Positions 1 to 9,146 are shown, numbered from the stretch's first letter. The stretch is DNA of 64,000 bases from Escherichia hormaechei_A (GCA_042434945.1 CP170191.1:3472001-3536000); one strand, 5' to 3'. Program-made: numbers and translations. The notes: generated from the sequence alone by a model not told the origin.

Positions 1-1
1 G

Positions 2-745
2 CAAACACCCATTGCAACTTTATTCGCTGGAACGCCGAACGGTCAGAAAGTAACGATTATGCTTGAGGAGCTGCTGGCGCTGGGCGTTACTGGTGCAGAG
101 TACGACGCCTGGCTGATTCGTATTGGCGATGGCGATCAATTCTCCAGCGGCTTTGTCGAAGTGAACCCAAACTCGAAGATCCCGGCGCTGCGTGACCACT
201 CCACCACCCCGCCGACGCGCGTCTTTGAATCCGGCAATATCCTGCTCTACCTGGCCGAGAAATTTGGTCACTTCCTGCCAAAAGATCCGGCAGGACGAAC
301 GGAAACCCTGAACTGGCTGTTCTGGTTACAGGGTGCGGCCCCGTTCCTCGGCGGCGGTTTTGGCCACTTCTATAACTACGCACCAGTGAAGATTGAGTAC
401 GCTATCGATCGCTTCACCATGGAAGCTAAACGCCTGTTCGACGTGCTGGACAAACAGCTGGCGCGCGGTCGTTACGTAGCGGGTGAGGAATATACCATTG
501 CGGATATGGCAGTCTGGCCATGGTTTGGCTGCGTGGCGCTGGGCAGCGTGTATAACGCCGCCGAGTTCCTGGATGCCGGGAAGTACACCAACGTGCAGCG
601 CTGGGCAAAAGATGTGGCGAATCGTCCGGCTGTTAAACGCGGGCGCATTGTTAACCGTACCAACGGCGAGCTGAACGAGCAGTTACATGAGCGTCATTCA
701 GCAAGCGACTTCGATACCCAGACGGAAGATAAACGTCAGGGTTGA
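2..745 (+). CDS. yghU: YghU-like glutathione S-transferase / disulfide reductase (5' partial)
   Basis: Nu-class GST family; E. coli YghU has disulfide-bond reductase activity with glutathione and acts in the cytosol. The reading frame is open from base 2, so about 40 N-terminal residues lie outside the window. The thioredoxin-fold part is visible (GTPNGQKVTIMLEE, then NPNSKIPALRD and FESGNILLYLAEKFG), followed by the all-helical C-terminal domain with EYTIADMAVWPW. The protein aligns throughout with E. coli YghU but with many substitutions, so this is host-type sequence. An internal ATG at 59 is a methionine inside the fold and not the start. Confidence 0.93.
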   Translation, partial: QTPIATLFAGTPNGQKVTIMLEELLALGVTGAEYDAWLIRIGDGDQFSSGFVEVNPNSKIPALRDHSTTPPTRVFESGNILLYLAEKFGHFLPKDPAGRTETLNWLFWLQGAAPFLGGGFGHFYNYAPVKIEYAIDRFTMEAKRLFDVLDKQLARGRYVAGEEYTIADMAVWPWFGCVALGSVYNAAEFLDAGKYTNVQRWAKDVANRPAVKRGRIVNRTNGELNEQLHERHSASDFDTQTEDKRQG

Positions 746-821
746 TCCATGACCGGGCGGTTCGCCGCCCTTCTTCCGCGATGAGAAAAATGCGTCAGCA
801 CGCGTGCGCAAGGAGCCTCGT

Positions 822-1571
822 ATGTCAGACCAGACGCTAAAAGCGACCCGACAGCAGAGTCTTATCACCTTGCTGAGTAAAAGCGACTGGCTGACTACCG
901 ATGTGCTGGCTGAAAAGCTCTCCGTCAGCAAAGAGACCATCCGCCGGGATCTGAAGTCGTTGCAGCAGCAGGGGAAGCTTCTGCGCCAGCACGGGCGTGC
1001 GCGTCTGATTCACCCGGACAGCCGCGACAGCGGTGAACCCTTTGGCGCACGCCTGAAAAGCCATTATGCCGACAAAGCCGATATTGCCCGCCACGCGCTG
1101 GGCTGGATCAGCGAAGGGATGACCATCGCCCTCGACGCCAGCTCAACCTGCTTTCATCTGGCGCGCCAGTTGCCGGACATCAACCTCACCGTATTTACCA
1201 ACAGTCTGCCTATCTGCCACGAGATGGCAAAGCGCGAGCGGATCACGCTTATCTGCTCCGGCGGAACGCTTGAGCGTAAGTATCGCTGCTATGTTAACCC
1301 GGCGCTGGTGACGCAGCTAAAAGGGCTGGAGATCGATCTGTTCATCTTCTCGTGTGAAGGGGTCGATGAGCGTGGCGTCCTTTGGGATCCGTCCGAGCAC
1401 AACGCGGGCTTTAAGGCGCTGCTGTTAAACCGCGCCAGCCAGTCGCTGCTGCTGATCGACAAAAGTAAATTTATGCGGGCAAGTGAAGTGAAAATTGGTC
1501 AGCTGTCGCAGGTGACACAGATTATTCAGAGCGATAAACGTCAGGCCGCCAGAGACGGCCTGACACGATGA
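822..1571 (+). CDS. DeoR-family transcriptional regulator
   Basis: Predicted 249-residue DNA-binding repressor. The N-terminal DeoR winged helix-turn-helix is clear (about residues 15-60: LTTDVLAEKLSVSKETIRRDLK), followed by a DeoR C-terminal sensor domain of the phosphosugar-binding type (about 80-235; the segment ALDASSTC and the later FTNSLPI are typical). The start at 822 is chosen because AGGAG lies 7 bases upstream; an upstream in-frame GTG at 804 lacks a site. The effector and targets are unknown. No sugar-catabolic operon sits next to it, so it may act on yghU or on genes elsewhere. Confidence 0.85.
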   Translation: MSDQTLKATRQQSLITLLSKSDWLTTDVLAEKLSVSKETIRRDLKSLQQQGKLLRQHGRARLIHPDSRDSGEPFGARLKSHYADKADIARHALGWISEGMTIALDASSTCFHLARQLPDINLTVFTNSLPICHEMAKRERITLICSGGTLERKYRCYVNPALVTQLKGLEIDLFIFSCEGVDERGVLWDPSEHNAGFKALLLNRASQSLLLIDKSKFMRASEVKIGQLSQVTQIIQSDKRQAARDGLTR

Positions 1572-1573
1572 GG

Positions 1574-3121
1574 TTACGCGGTGAGACGGAATTTCTGCAC
1601 TGAGCGCTGGAGTTCTTCGGTCTGCCGTTCAAGTGCGGCGGCGGCGGCGGAAACCTGCTCCACCAGCGAGGCGTTCTGCTGGGTCACGCCGTCCATCTGC
1701 GTGATGGCAACGCCGACCTGAGAAATACCTTTGCTCTGCTCCTCTGACGCGGCGGCGATCTGCTTCATAATGACGGTCACTTCCGTCACGTCGCGCAGGA
1801 TCGCTTCCATCGTGGTGCCGGTATCGTTCACCAGCTGCGCCCCCTGCTCCACGCGGGCAACGGAATCTGCAATCAGCCCTTCGATCTCTTTTGCCGCATT
1901 CGCGCTGCGGCTGGCCAGATTACGCACCTCACCCGCCACGACCGCAAAGCCCCGCCCCTGCTCCCCGGCCCGGGCCGCTTCCACCGCGGCGTTCAGCGCC
2001 AGAATATTGGTCTGGAAGGCGATGCTGTTGATGACGGTAGTGATTTCAGCGATTTTTTTCGAGCTGTCCGAAATGCCGCTCATGGTTGTGACCACATCTT
2101 CCACCAGCGAGCCGCCGCGGCTGGCCGTACTGGAGGCGACATCCGCAAGCTGGCTGGCCTGGCGCGCACTTTCGGCGTTCAGCTTCACCGTTGCGGTTAG
2201 CTGCTCCATGCTGGCCGCGGTCTCTTCCAGCGCGGCGGCCTGCTCTTCGGTACGCGAAGAGAGATCGTTATTCCCGCTGGAGATCTCCGTTGCCCCGCGC
2301 CAGATATTCTCGCTGCCGGAACGAATCGTGCTGACCGCTTCCCGCAGGCTGTCCTGCATGGCGCTCAGCAGCGGCACCAGTTGCCCCACGCAGTTGCGGC
2401 CAAAGGATTCAATCGGCTGGCTGAGATCGCCCTGCGCAATCTGGCGGAACTGCTGACGGATACGATCCAGCGGTTTTACCAGTATCGCCACCAGGTAGCG
2501 GTCGGTGAACAGCAGGATCAACAGACCCACGATCGTGGCGGTGATAATCACCGTCCGGGTCATGCTGGTGAGGCCGTCGACCACCACGCGCGTGCTGTCG
2601 AGCGCCTTCGCCGCGGTGTTGTTAAAGTTCTCAGCCGCTGCCCCGAATGCACGGCTTAGCGGCGGCGTGACGTTGTTGGCATGCTGACGATAGCCTTCGA
2701 GCGTCGCCTGCTTCGCCTGCGCCATCTGCGGCGTCACGCCCCGATCGAGCAGCGCCTGCCAGGTGGAAATCACCTGCGCAGACACCTTTTCATCCATCGG
2801 GCCCGGAGAGATAGCTTTCATCTCTGCCAGCTTTTTACTCATGTTATCCAGCGCCTGCTGAGCAGGAGCCAGGTCCGGCGTGCCGCCCGCCGCTTTAACT
2901 TCCATCGCCCGGCTCAGGCGGGTGACGAAACGGAAATACTGATCGTTGCCCTGGCTCAGCACCGTCATTTGCCGGACCAGCTGGCGGTCAACATCATTAC
3001 CATCAGAAACACGAGACAGAGACCAGGTGCTGTAAAGCCCCACGCCTGCCCACATGACACAAAAGATCCCCAGTATCGTCAGCATGACGAAACGGATGGT
3101 GAAATTACGAAGCATCTTCAT
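1574..3121 (-). CDS. Methyl-accepting chemotaxis protein
   Basis: A 515-residue transmembrane chemoreceptor. The start at 3121 has AAGGAA upstream. TM1 lies at about residues 8-30, followed by a periplasmic four-helix ligand-binding domain (about 35-185), TM2 (about 190-210), a HAMP domain, and a cytoplasmic signalling hairpin whose tip contains EQGRGFAVVAGEVRNLASRS. The methylation helices are glutamine/glutamate-rich (EEQAAALEETAASMEQL). The C-terminus is RLTA and lacks the NWETF-like pentapeptide that tethers CheR and CheB, so it resembles a low-abundance (Trg/Tap-like) receptor dependent on others for adaptation. The ligand cannot be read from sequence. Confidence 0.93.
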   Translation of the reverse strand: MKMLRNFTIRFVMLTILGIFCVMWAGVGLYSTWSLSRVSDGNDVDRQLVRQMTVLSQGNDQYFRFVTRLSRAMEVKAAGGTPDLAPAQQALDNMSKKLAEMKAISPGPMDEKVSAQVISTWQALLDRGVTPQMAQAKQATLEGYRQHANNVTPPLSRAFGAAAENFNNTAAKALDSTRVVVDGLTSMTRTVIITATIVGLLILLFTDRYLVAILVKPLDRIRQQFRQIAQGDLSQPIESFGRNCVGQLVPLLSAMQDSLREAVSTIRSGSENIWRGATEISSGNNDLSSRTEEQAAALEETAASMEQLTATVKLNAESARQASQLADVASSTASRGGSLVEDVVTTMSGISDSSKKIAEITTVINSIAFQTNILALNAAVEAARAGEQGRGFAVVAGEVRNLASRSANAAKEIEGLIADSVARVEQGAQLVNDTGTTMEAILRDVTEVTVIMKQIAAASEEQSKGISQVGVAITQMDGVTQQNASLVEQVSAAAAALERQTEELQRSVQKFRLTA

Positions 3122-3272
3122 TGAGTATTCCTTGCCGTGAGGGTGAATTCGCCCAGAGGCGAGTACTACCCTCTTTATCGGCAGATACTGCAGAAAATAT
3201 ACTTTTTTGTTATCGAGTCGGCATAGAATGAAAACGTTGTTTCGAAAATTCACCGACAAGAAAGGAGACATC

Positions 3273-4317
3273 ATGTCCTGGCACCCTTACACCGGCCGAT
3301 ACGAAAACATGCAGTACCGATACTGCGGCAAAAGCGGCCTGCGCTTACCGGCACTGTCGCTGGGCCTGTGGCACAGCTTCGGTCACGTTCAGCCGCTCGA
3401 TTCCCAGCGCGCGCTGCTGCGTAAGGCCTTCGATCTCGGTATTACCCACTTTGACCTTGCCAACAATTACGGGCCGCCTCCAGGAAGCGCAGAAGAGAAC
3501 TTTTGGTCGCCTGCCTGCGGGGAGGATTTTGCCGCTTATCGCGATGAACTGATTATCTCTACCAAGGCTGGCTACGATATGTGGCCCGGCCCTTACGGCT
3601 CTGGCGGTTCACGTAAATACCTGCTCGCCAGCCTCGACCAAAGCCTGAAGCGTATGGGGGCTTGAGTATGTCGATATCTTTTACTCTCATCGCGTCGATG
3701 AAAATACGCCGATGGAAGAAACCGCCTCTGCGCTGGCGCACGCGGTGCAGAGCGGAAAAGCGCTGTACGTCGGCATTTCGTCCTACTCCACGGAACGCAC
3801 GGCGGTAATGGCCGAATTGCTGCGCGAGTGGAAGATCCCGCTTTTGATCCACCAGCCGTCTTACAACCTGCTTAACCGCTGGGTCGACAAGACCGGCCTG
3901 CTGGACGCGCTGGAGAAAAACGGAACGGGCTGTATCGCCTTTACCCCGCTGGCACAGGGCCTGCTCACCGGAAAATACCTGAACGGTATTCCGGACGGTT
4001 CACGTATGCAACGCGAAGGGAAAAAAGTGCGCGGCCTGACGGAGAAAATGCTGACGGAAGCCAACCTGAGCAGCCTTCGTTTGCTGAACGAGATGGCGCA
4101 CGCGCGCGGGCAGACGATGGCGCAGATGGCGCTAAGCTGGCTGTTGAAAGATGAGCGTGTAACGTCGGTGCTGATTGGCGCGAGCCGCCCGGAGCAGCTG
4201 GAAGAGAACGTTCAGGCGCTGAATAACCTGCGCTTTAGCGAAGATGAACTGACGCGGATTGACCAGCACGTTGCGGATGGTGAGCTGAATTTGTGGCAGG
4301 CGTCGTCGGATAAATAA
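3273..4317 (+). pseudogene. yghZ: yghZ aldo-keto reductase, frame disrupted by four single-base additions
   Basis: Homologue of E. coli YghZ (346 aa, NADPH-dependent L-glyceraldehyde 3-phosphate reductase). ATG at 3273 follows AAAGGAGA. The reading frame departs from the family at about 3500-3530: the expected FGRLLRED is read as FWSPACGED, explained by three added bases (TTTT for TTT, CTGCCTG for CTGCTG, GGGG for GGG) that together restore frame. A further G in the GGGGG run near 3657-3661 causes a stop at 3663. The frame resumes and runs intact to 4317. The span is 1045 bp, exactly four more than the 1041 expected. Either the gene is inactive or, more likely, the sequence contains errors. 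Confidence 0.85.
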
Positions 4318-4339
4318 ATAGTGCGGTCCGATGCTTTCG

Positions 4340-4420
4340 CCCCTCACCCTAACCCTCTCCCCAGAGGGGAGAGGGAACTTGAACACCCTCTCCCCTCTGG
4401 GGAGAGGGCAGGGTGAGGGG
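4340..4420. repeat. Long intergenic inverted repeat (Enterobacter-type hairpin)
   Basis: Left arm 4340-4375 (CCCCTCACCCTAACCCTCTC...) and right arm 4385-4420 are near-perfect reverse complements separated by about 9 bases, so the transcript could form a stem of about 35 bp. Related single copies occur at 13117, 29862, 37120 and 53515, always in host-type intergenic DNA. Here it lies between the convergent yghZ and yqhA and may serve as a bidirectional terminator, although there is no T-run. Confidence 0.85.
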
Positions 4421-4430
4421 CATGGTGAAT

Positions 4431-4919
4431 TTATTTCTTACTGATCTTATCCAGATAGCCCATCACAAATGCAGAAAGCACAAACGTCAGATGGATAATG
4501 ACGTACCACATCAGTTTGTTATCCGGGACATTTTTCGCATCCATAAAGACGCGCAGTAAGTGAATGGAAGAAATTGCCACAATCGACGCTGCTACTTTGT
4601 TTTTCAGCGACGTTGCGTCCATTTTCCCCAGCCAGTTCAGCTTCTCTTTGTTCTCGGAGATATCCAGCTGTGAGACGAAATTCTCATAACCGGAAAACAT
4701 CACCATCACCAGCAAACCGCCAACCAGCGTCATATCCACCAGCGACAGCAACACGAGGATCAAATCTGATTCCGCCATCGAGAAGATATTCGGCAGTACG
4801 TGAATAATCTCCTGGAAGAACTTCAGCGCCAGGGCAACTAACGCCAGCGAAAGGCCAAAGTACACGGGGGCAAGCAGCCAGCGAGAAGCATACATTGCAT
4901 TTTCAAGAAAACGTTCCAT
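4431..4919 (-). CDS. yqhA: YqhA family inner-membrane protein (UPF0114)
   Basis: A 162-residue protein matching the YqhA/UPF0114 family, whose function is unknown. About four hydrophobic segments are visible (about residues 15-35, 52-75, 105-125 and 135-155), with a polar loop between. It is close to the usual family length of about 164. It follows yghZ in E. coli as well, so this is conserved backbone. It is convergent with yghZ, with the long hairpin between them. Host-type sequence. Confidence 0.88.
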   Translation of the reverse strand: MERFLENAMYASRWLLAPVYFGLSLALVALALKFFQEIIHVLPNIFSMAESDLILVLLSLVDMTLVGGLLVMVMFSGYENFVSQLDISENKEKLNWLGKMDATSLKNKVAASIVAISSIHLLRVFMDAKNVPDNKLMWYVIIHLTFVLSAFVMGYLDKISKK

Positions 4920-4962
4920 ACATTCCTGTCTGCAAACGAAACCAGCGCTCAGTATATCTCAA

Positions 4963-5466
4963 CTATACCTCGTTGGGATCCACATCCGGACGCGCATACT
5001 CCGGCCAGACCAGCGCGACCAGTTCCGGGTAGGCTTCCAGGCTAAACTCGCGAAAACACTGGCGCAGATTTAATACGTCTAAATCGGAGTACGACACCTT
5101 CTCGCCATTCAGACAGCGCTTTTTGATATTGTCGTAATATTTATAAACCGCCGAATTAAGGTCGCTACAACGGCGCTGCGCGTCGAACAGGCCGGGCGTA
5201 TCATTAATTTCAGCCATTTTCATTCGCTTAATTGTCGCATGGAGAAAATCGATATATTCGTGATTTACCCGCCAGTACCAGACCGGCGTCACGGCGTTCA
5301 TCAATACGGAGAAATGATCTTCCCCCTCCTCTTTCGACATCAATTCAGGCTGCGGCGGTTCACTGACGTCTTTTGACGCTTTCGTTTTATTTAACTCTTG
5401 CATCAATAAAAGCACGCCAGCGGTCAGTAATAGTAACGTTATGACCGTAAAGAAAATGCTGTTCAT
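4963..5466 (-). CDS. Small membrane-anchored protein of unknown function
   Basis: A 167-residue protein I do not recognise. It has one strongly hydrophobic N-terminal segment (about residues 4-22, TVITLLLLTAGVLLL) and then a charged soluble part, mostly predicted helical, with two cysteines (RRCSD and KKRCLNGE). This suggests a signal anchor with the bulk either periplasmic or cytoplasmic. It is transcribed away from the pair at 5570 and 5976 across a 103-bp AT-rich gap, so the three may share regulation. E. coli has no gene here (yghA sits next to exbD there). Confidence 0.7.
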   Translation of the reverse strand: MNSIFFTVITLLLLTAGVLLLMQELNKTKASKDVSEPPQPELMSKEEGEDHFSVLMNAVTPVWYWRVNHEYIDFLHATIKRMKMAEINDTPGLFDAQRRCSDLNSAVYKYYDNIKKRCLNGEKVSYSDLDVLNLRQCFREFSLEAYPELVALVWPEYARPDVDPNEV

Positions 5467-5569
5467 GGGTAGGCTCCATTTTTTTTGATTTTAAAATTGC
5501 CTCATGTTATTGTCAACGAATCTCACCCTTTTTCCACCCCCACCTTTTTTGAAATTAAAGGAAATTAAA

Positions 5570-5974
5570 ATGCTGCCCGACAATCTTGTCCCGGCAAAGT
5601 ACCACATTACGCCTGTGGAACAGCCTTCGACGGAAGCAGATAAAGAGGCGAATTTCACTCAAGGAAAAAGAAAACTCTCCGACTATGAAGCCGACATATT
5701 AATTGGTGTTTCACGCACCGGCAAATCCCGTAATATGGTGCTGGAAGAGCACGATCGCCATTTAAAAGAGCGTTTATTTCGCGCCATCAAGATTGAAGCC
5801 TTAGTTCATCTACTAAATGATTTACAGGCCGAAGGGGAAATAGATGCCCAGACGCTAAGTCAAATAATGACCGAGAAAACGCAGCAAATAAATGAGGCCG
5901 GCAATGAAATTTGGCTTAATTTAATTACGCGTGAAAAAAACAATCCCATTTTTTATAACCTGGGGGAAGATTAA
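5570..5974 (+). CDS. Hypothetical protein, first of a coupled pair
   Basis: A 134-residue soluble, charged, largely helical protein with no family I recognise. The start at 5570 follows AAAGGAAA with good spacing; a longer frame from 5504 has no ribosome-binding site. Composition is notably AT-rich compared with neighbouring genes (many AAA, ATT, TTA codons), a sign of separate acquisition. Its stop at 5974 is one base before the GTG of the next gene, indicating translational coupling. No signal peptide or membrane segment is seen. Confidence 0.65.
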   Translation: MLPDNLVPAKYHITPVEQPSTEADKEANFTQGKRKLSDYEADILIGVSRTGKSRNMVLEEHDRHLKERLFRAIKIEALVHLLNDLQAEGEIDAQTLSQIMTEKTQQINEAGNEIWLNLITREKNNPIFYNLGED

Positions 5975-5975
5975 C

Positions 5976-6401
5976 GTGAATGATGACAGCGGTAATAACG
6001 TTTATTTGACTTTAGATGATAAGAAAAGCGATGAATTTATCTTAAAGCAGAATCTCGACGCCCTGAAAAAGATAAAAAATGACGAGATGACGCGAATTAC
6101 GCAGGATTTGGTTTCGATTCCGGCCACGCTGGTGCGCCTGAAATGGCAGAATCGTCGGGAGATTTACGCCTTGCAGGCCAAGGAGGAGATTTACGGCGCG
6201 GTGATGAACGCCATTATTGAACAGCGCCCTGAGCTTAAAGAGAAGATCCTCGGGCGACTGGAGGCGAACTATCAGTACCTGCTGGCACGCGAGACAGCCA
6301 CCCTGCGCCTGACCCGTAAACTCTCGGAAGGTCATTACCGAACTTCAAACGTGACCTGTGTAGCGCTTGATGAAGAGGCGCCGACGGCGCCTTCAGTGTG
6401 A
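5976..6401 (+). CDS. Hypothetical protein, second of a coupled pair
   Basis: A 141-residue protein I do not recognise. GTG at 5976 is preferred because GGGGGAAGA lies 6 bases upstream inside the end of the previous gene; no ATG gives a better site. It is soluble and helical, with a lysine/aspartate-rich N-terminus and an arginine-rich middle. The first quarter is AT-rich; the rest has ordinary composition. It probably works with the product of the preceding gene. It ends just before the convergent exbD, close to where E. coli-type sequence begins. Confidence 0.62.
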   Translation: MNDDSGNNVYLTLDDKKSDEFILKQNLDALKKIKNDEMTRITQDLVSIPATLVRLKWQNRREIYALQAKEEIYGAVMNAIIEQRPELKEKILGRLEANYQYLLARETATLRLTRKLSEGHYRTSNVTCVALDEEAPTAPSV

Positions 6402-6426
6402 GTCAACAATGATTGTTGCGGAATGC

Positions 6427-6458
6427 AGGCCGGGTAAGGCGACGCCGCCACCCGGCAG
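6427..6458. repeat. REP-like palindrome
   Basis: GCCGGGTAAGGCG...CGCCACCCGGC forms an imperfect hairpin between the convergent hypothetical gene and exbD. The CCGGGT(A/G) core is the type common in Enterobacter and Klebsiella intergenic DNA rather than the GCCGGATG core of E. coli. It therefore lies on the host side of the first junction. Confidence 0.6.
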
Positions 6459-6481
6459 GGAAGGCTGCAAAAGCTTTCGTT

Positions 6482-6908
6482 TTACTTCGCTTGGGCGGTT
6501 TTCTTCGCCGACCAGACCTATCTTCAGGTAACCCGCCTGATGCAGCGTATCCATTACCTTCATCAACGTCTCGTAATCGACGGTTTTGTCCGCTCGGAAG
6601 AAGATGGTGGTGTCTTTCTTGCCTTCGGTTAACGCATTCAACGCCGTAATCATTGTTTCATCGGTGACCGGATCGTTACCGATAAACATCGAGTTGTCTG
6701 CCTTCACCGACAGATAAACCGGTTTTTCCGGGCGCGGCTGCGGCGTGCTGGTAGAAGCAGGCAAGTTCACCTTCACATCTACCGTCGCTAACGGTGCCGC
6801 CACCATAAAGATAATCAGCAGAACCAACATCACGTCGATAAACGGCGTCACGTTGATATCATGCATTTCGCCGTTATCGTCGAGGTTTTCGTTAAGATGC
6901 ATTGCCAT
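6482..6908 (-). pseudogene. exbD: exbD, TonB-system proton channel subunit, 3' end frameshifted
   Basis: ExbD works with ExbB and TonB to energise outer-membrane receptors using the proton gradient. It has one N-terminal membrane helix bearing the essential Asp25 (NVTPFIDVML) and a periplasmic domain. The sequence equals E. coli ExbD up to about residue 133 (GLVGEE). An extra A in the run complementary to 6499-6502 then shifts frame, so the nominal protein continues to a stop at 6393 (171 aa). In the unshifted frame the usual 141-aa end (stop at 6482) is present; the 427-bp span is one base over. A read error is likely, and only the last few residues are affected. Confidence 0.85.
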
Positions 6909-6914
6909 CGGATA

Positions 6915-7649
6915 TTATCCTGCGCGTAATTTTTGTGCGACACGAACCGGATGCGCAGCGGCGCTGGCTTCCAGATCCAGGTCACGGCTTTGCAGCAACA
7001 ATACCTGCGCTGCAACATCACCCAGCATCGCTTTAAAGCCGCCAATCTGGCGTGCAAATACGTTATAGATAACGACCGCAGGAATCGCTGCCACGAGGCC
7101 GATTGCCGTTGCTAACAGAGCTTCTGCGATACCCGGCGCAACGACTGCCAGGTTAGTGGTCTGCGTTTGCGCGATACCAATAAAGCTGTTCATGATGCCC
7201 CAGACCGTACCAAACAGACCAACGAACGGAGAAATCGCGCCGATGGTTGCCAGATAGCCGTTACCGCGGCCCATTTGACGACCCACTGCGGCGACCCGAC
7301 GCTCCAGACGGAAGCTGGTACGTTCTTTAATACCTTCGTTATCGTCGCTGCCTTCTGACAGTTCCAGCTCATTCTGCGCTTCATTGAGCAAATGCAGGCT
7401 TAAGCTTTTGCTACCAAAATCAGCGGCGATATCGTTGGCCTGGTTTAAGGAACGCGCTTCAGCCAGCAGTTGCTGCTCGCGCTTAAGGCGACGCTTCTGA
7501 TTGAAGAACTCTACGCTCTTACTGAAGAAGATTGCCCAGGTGACTACGGAGGCCAAAATAAGCCCAATCATCACGCACTTAACGACAATATCGGCGTGCT
7601 GATACATACCCCAGACGGAAAGGTCCGTCTGCATTAAATTATTACCCAC
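6915..7649 (-). CDS. exbB: ExbB, TonB-system proton channel subunit
   Basis: A 244-residue inner-membrane protein with three membrane helices (about residues 18-40, 130-155 and 175-200) that forms the pentameric channel around ExbD and drives TonB. The start is GTG at 7649, as in E. coli, with GGAG upstream. It is 6 bp ahead of exbD in one operon. The sequence is indistinguishable from E. coli ExbB as I recall it. It would energise the siderophore receptor at 34.9 kb. A Fur-like site lies upstream. Confidence 0.97.
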   Translation of the reverse strand: MGNNLMQTDLSVWGMYQHADIVVKCVMIGLILASVVTWAIFFSKSVEFFNQKRRLKREQQLLAEARSLNQANDIAADFGSKSLSLHLLNEAQNELELSEGSDDNEGIKERTSFRLERRVAAVGRQMGRGNGYLATIGAISPFVGLFGTVWGIMNSFIGIAQTQTTNLAVVAPGIAEALLATAIGLVAAIPAVVIYNVFARQIGGFKAMLGDVAAQVLLLQSRDLDLEASAAAHPVRVAQKLRAG

Positions 7650-7712
7650 TGTGTATCTCCAGGACGCAAGTCACAAAATCTGCGCATAATAATATCAAAA
7701 CGACGTCGAATT

Positions 7713-7731
7713 GATAGTCGTTCTCATTACT
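7713..7731 (-). promoter_or_regulatory. Fur box upstream of exbB
   Basis: GATAGTCGTTCTCATTACT resembles the 19-bp Fur consensus (GATAATGATAATCATTATC) and sits 64 bp upstream of the exbB GTG. E. coli exbB is known to be Fur-repressed, so iron starvation should induce the operon. Confidence 0.6.
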
Positions 7732-7866
7732 ATTTGCATACTGCCGTACCTTTGCTTTCTTTTCCTTGCGTTTACGCAGTAAAAAAGTCACCAGCACGCC
7801 ATTTGCGAAAATTTTCTGCTTTATGCCAATTCTTCAGGATGCGCCCGCGAATATTCATGCTAGTTT

Positions 7867-7882
7867 AGACATCCAGACGTAT
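7867..7882 (+). promoter_or_regulatory. Tandem MetJ boxes upstream of metC
   Basis: Two adjacent 8-mers, AGACATCC and AGACGTAT, match the MetJ consensus AGACGTCT at 6 and 7 of 8 positions, 18 bp before the metC ATG. MetJ with S-adenosylmethionine would repress metC here. Confidence 0.7.
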
Positions 7883-7900
7883 AAAAACAGGAATCCCGAC

Positions 7901-9088
7901 ATGGCGGACAAAAAGCTTGATACTCAACTGGTGAATGCAGGACGCAGCAAAAAATACACTCTCGGCGCGGTAAATAGCGTGATTCAGCGCGCTTCTTCGC
8001 TGGTCTTTGACAGTGTAGAAGCCAAAAAACACGCGACACGTAACCGCGCCAATGGAGAGTTGTTCTATGGACGGCGCGGAACGTTAACCCATTTCTCCTT
8101 ACAACAAGCGATGTGTGAACTGGAAGGTGGCGCAGGCTGCGTGCTATTTCCCTGCGGGGCGGCAGCGGTTGCTAATTCCATTCTTGCTTTTATCGAACAG
8201 GGCGATCATGTGTTGATGACCAACACCGCCTATGAACCGAGTCAGGATTTCTGTAGCAAAATCCTCAGCAAACTGGGCGTAACGACATCATGGTTTGATC
8301 CGCTGATTGGTGCCGATATCGTTAAGCATCTGCAGCCAAACACTAAAATCGTGTTTCTGGAATCGCCAGGCTCCATCACCATGGAAGTCCACGACGTTCC
8401 GGCGATTGTTGCCGCCGTACGCAGTGTGGTGCCGGATGCCATCATTATGATCGACAACACCTGGGCAGCCGGTGTGCTGTTTAAGGCGCTGGATTTTGGC
8501 ATCGATGTTTCTATTCAAGCCGCCACCAAATATCTGGTTGGGCATTCAGATGCGATGATTGGCACTGCCGTGTGCAATGCCCGTTGCTGGGAGCAGCTAC
8601 GGGAAAATGCCTATCTGATGGGCCAGATGGTCGATGCCGATACCGCCTATATAACCAGCCGTGGCCTGCGCACATTAGGTGTGCGTTTGCGTCAACATCA
8701 TGAAAGCAGTCTGAAAGTGGCTGAATGGCTGGCAGAACATCCGCAAGTTGCGCGAGTTAACCACCCTGCTCTGCCTGGCAGTAAAAGTCACGAATTCTGG
8801 AAACGAGACTTTACAGGCAGCAGCGGGCTATTTTCCTTTGTGCTTAAGAAAAAACTCAATAATGAAGAGCTGGCGAACTATCTGGATAACTTCAGTTTAT
8901 TCAGCATGGCCTACTCGTGGGGCGGGTATGAATCGTTGATCCTGGCAAATCAACCAGAACATATCGCCGCCATTCGCCCACAAGGCGAGATCGATTTTAG
9001 CGGGACCTTGATTCGCCTGCATATTGGTCTGGAAGATGTCGACGATCTGATTGCCGATCTGGACGCCGGTTTTGCGCGAATTGTATAA
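7901..9088 (+). CDS. metC: Cystathionine beta-lyase
   Basis: PLP-dependent cleavage of cystathionine to homocysteine, pyruvate and ammonia in methionine synthesis; cytosolic tetramer. 395 aa, the standard length. The PLP lysine motif is visible (AATKYLVGHSD). The ATG at 7901 is chosen by homology; a longer frame from 7766 runs through the MetJ boxes and is not real. The sequence is essentially E. coli MetC, with one difference noticed (GSKS for GSKG). It is divergent from exbB. Confidence 0.97.
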   Translation: MADKKLDTQLVNAGRSKKYTLGAVNSVIQRASSLVFDSVEAKKHATRNRANGELFYGRRGTLTHFSLQQAMCELEGGAGCVLFPCGAAAVANSILAFIEQGDHVLMTNTAYEPSQDFCSKILSKLGVTTSWFDPLIGADIVKHLQPNTKIVFLESPGSITMEVHDVPAIVAAVRSVVPDAIIMIDNTWAAGVLFKALDFGIDVSIQAATKYLVGHSDAMIGTAVCNARCWEQLRENAYLMGQMVDADTAYITSRGLRTLGVRLRQHHESSLKVAEWLAEHPQVARVNHPALPGSKSHEFWKRDFTGSSGLFSFVLKKKLNNEELANYLDNFSLFSMAYSWGGYESLILANQPEHIAAIRPQGEIDFSGTLIRLHIGLEDVDDLIADLDAGFARIV

Positions 9089-9146
9089 CATTGCCACTTT
9101 TGGACAATTTTGCAGACATTTTATTGTGAAAAGTCTTAAATTGTTG

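Noticed and set aside
6393..6481. Extended 171-residue ExbD with a new C-terminal tail
   Set aside because: The extra ~30 residues arise only after a one-base addition; the standard 141-residue end is present in the adjoining frame.
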